Source: Acetobacteraceae bacterium
Lineage (GTDB): Bacteria; Pseudomonadota; Alphaproteobacteria; Acetobacterales; Acetobacteraceae
DNA length: 6,656 bases
Assembly: GCA_027311485.1 (NCBI GenBank)
Contig: DAICYU010000237.1
Span: forward strand, 1-6,656
Direction of reading: 5' to 3'
Shown: positions 5,466 through 6,656 of the stretch, piece after piece
Numbering within the stretch: the first letter of the stretch is position 1
Layout: the number at the start of each line of letters is the position of its first letter
Translations under genes and position numbers: made by a program
The notes under the pieces: model-generated
Database searches by the model: none
Told to the model about the DNA's origin: nothing
The model's input: the letters and a program-made list of their open reading frames with translations, nothing else

Positions 5466-6644
5466 ATGAGGCAACGTCGACCGCCGGCACGCCTGATCAT
5501 CGCAGCCGCAGCCGCCCTTCTGTGCGGGCCGCATCCCACCCACGCACAGGCACCGCCCGGCGCCCCCGCCGGCCTGTTCACGCGCGTCGGCGACGTGCCG
5601 TTGGGTGCCGCCACCAGCCGCACCGACTATGAGAGCTTCGATCCCGCATCGCAGCGCCTGTACATCGCCAAGATGGGGGCCGGAGCGGTCATCGTGTTCG
5701 ACACCGGCCAGAACCGGGTGGAGGTCGCGCTGCCGGGGTTTCCCAAGGCGACCGGGATCCTGGCGGTGCCGGAGCGACATCGCCTGTATGTCAGCGTCCC
5801 GGGCGCCGGGCTCGCCGGTGCGGTTTCAGCCGGGCTGGGCATGATCGGGCTCTCCTCGGGCCACGGTGCGCTGGCTGTGCTCGACACCACGACCCTGCAT
5901 CAGCTCGCCCGCCTGCCGGCCGGGGTGTTCCCCGACGGAATCACCGACGACCCCAAGGACGCACGCATCTTCGTCTCCGATGAGCTTGGCGGCGCCGTCA
6001 TGGCGTTCGATGCCACGGCGAATACGCTGCTGGCCCGCATCGACACGCACGGAGAGGTCGGCAACGTCCGCTATGATCCGCTCACCGCCCGCGTCTATGC
6101 CCCGGTGCAGAGCCGGAACGCGCTGGCGGTCATCGATCCGGCCACATTGCACATGGTCCGCAGCGATCCGCTGCCCGGCGGACGACACCCGCACGGGCTG
6201 ATCCTGGCCCCGGGCGCGGCGATCGGCTATGTCGCCTGCGACGGCGACGACCGGTTGCTGGTGGTGGACCTTGCCGCCGGCCGGGTGATCGGCAGCGCGC
6301 CGCTGGGGCACGATCCGGACGTGCTGGCCATCGATCCGGGCTTACGGCGCCTGTACGTCGCAGCGGAGTCGGGGACGCTCTCGACATTCGACATCACCGA
6401 CGCCCGCGCGCCGAGGCCGGTGGTCGCCGACGGCGCCAGCGGAATCCAGTCGCCGCCGGCGTCGAGGGCCGCGCCGTCCACGGCCAGGCGCGACGCCGCG
6501 CGATCGAAGCCCTCGGGCCCGAACGGCATGTCCTGGAAGTACGTGCCATTCTCGCCGGCCGGCCGGAGTCCCAGTCGCTTGAACTCACTGGCGATGTACG
6601 CGGTGCCCTTGAAGTTGCCCAGTTCGCCGATGCGGCGCCCCTGA
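5466..6644 (+). CDS. Exported YVTN-type beta-propeller protein, 3' part replaced
   Basis: The open frame codes for 392 residues, but only about the first 319 look native. It starts with a signal peptide: basic RQRR, a hydrophobic Ala/Leu core at 10-20, and a likely cut after residue 29 in HAQA|PPG. At least six beta-propeller blades of the YVTN/NHL kind follow, each with an R-[LIV]-[YF]-[VI]-A/S-like strand (RLYIA, RLYVS, RIFVS, RVYAP, GYVA, RLYVA) paired with a strand such as AVLDTTT or LLVVDLAAG. Such propellers act in the periplasm, often as binding scaffolds or in redox systems. The start at 5466 has GGAAGGGG 8 bases upstream. After DITDARAPRPV (near 6420) the propeller pattern stops, and the last 70 or so residues are an antisense reading of a peptidase-like gene. 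The natural C-terminus is therefore missing. Specific function unknown. Confidence 0.75.
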   Translation: MRQRRPPARLIIAAAAALLCGPHPTHAQAPPGAPAGLFTRVGDVPLGAATSRTDYESFDPASQRLYIAKMGAGAVIVFDTGQNRVEVALPGFPKATGILAVPERHRLYVSVPGAGLAGAVSAGLGMIGLSSGHGALAVLDTTTLHQLARLPAGVFPDGITDDPKDARIFVSDELGGAVMAFDATANTLLARIDTHGEVGNVRYDPLTARVYAPVQSRNALAVIDPATLHMVRSDPLPGGRHPHGLILAPGAAIGYVACDGDDRLLVVDLAAGRVIGSAPLGHDPDVLAIDPGLRRLYVAAESGTLSTFDITDARAPRPVVADGASGIQSPPASRAAPSTARRDAARSKPSGPNGMSWKYVPFSPAGRSPSRLNSLAMYAVPLKLPSSPMRRP

Positions 6645-6655
6645 ATGGAGTCGTC
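6425..6655 (-). CDS. M28-type metallopeptidase, internal fragment
   Basis: Reading leftward from position 6655 gives about 77 continuous residues: DDSIQGRRIGELGN, then GTAYIASEFKRLGLRPAGEN, GTYFQDMPFGP and DWIPLAPSAT. This resembles the early part of the mature region of secreted M28 (aminopeptidase Y/S-like) zinc peptidases, where a D-S-x-x-G-R-x-x-G motif precedes a helix and a GLxPAGxxGTYFQ segment. The metal-binding residues come later in this family and are not present. The N-terminus would lie beyond the window, and the part that should continue below about 6425 is replaced by the propeller gene. The frame stays open to a stop at 6227 but carries no peptidase character there. Family assignment is from memory of the motif. 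Confidence 0.55.
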
Positions 6656-6656
6656 G

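Noticed and set aside
5461..5469. Two-codon frame ATG GAA TGA overlapping the propeller start codon
   Set aside because: Such a minimal frame is easily produced by chance, and the ribosome site GGAAGGGG is spaced better for the ATG at 5466.
1..6656. Search for mobile elements, CRISPR arrays, tRNA genes or toxin-antitoxin pairs
   Set aside because: No spaced direct repeats, terminal inverted repeats, transposase or integrase motifs, tRNA cloverleaf or toxin-like small gene pair was seen.

Overview
The window is GC-rich, densely coded and looks like ordinary chromosomal DNA of an alphaproteobacterium, probably Rhodospirillales/Acetobacteraceae-like. That placement is inferred from recalled protein style (S4 N-terminus, S6 with an Arg/Glu-rich tail, CFA synthase type) and no database search was possible. 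It carries housekeeping genes beside a small membrane-transport operon. No insertion sequence, CRISPR array, tRNA or rRNA gene was seen.

Layout from left to right. Positions 1-191 (minus) are the N-terminal 63 codons of ribosomal protein S4 (rpsD), cut by the window edge. Its promoter and a strong leader hairpin lie at about 230-350. A plus-strand group follows: a 66-residue glycine-zipper membrane protein (380-580), a NiCoT-type nickel/cobalt transporter (597-1655) and an exported TPR protein (1668-2459). The gaps of 16 and 12 bases suggest one transcript. Convergent to it is a cyclopropane-fatty-acyl-phospholipid synthase (2494-3750, minus). Next is the classical rpsF-rpsR-rplI operon on the minus strand (5218 down to 3887), encoding S6, S18 and L9, with gaps of 6 and 12 bases and a hairpin just after rplI. 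Divergent from rpsF is an exported YVTN-type beta-propeller protein (start 5466).

The right end is abnormal. Near position 6420 the propeller protein stops looking like a propeller. The remaining roughly 230 bases read sensibly only on the minus strand, as an internal piece of an M28-type metallopeptidase. Two unrelated genes are thus joined tail to tail, each lacking its 3' part. This is most simply a misassembly at a contig end, less likely a real rearrangement.

Functionally the window combines translation (S4, S6, S18, L9), membrane lipid modification (CFA synthase), divalent metal uptake (NiCoT with two uncharacterised partners) and a periplasmic propeller. I found no convincing new multi-gene system. 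The points most worth following are the right-end junction, the rpsD leader hairpin, the small membrane protein/NiCoT/TPR operon and the structured region between rpsF and the propeller gene.
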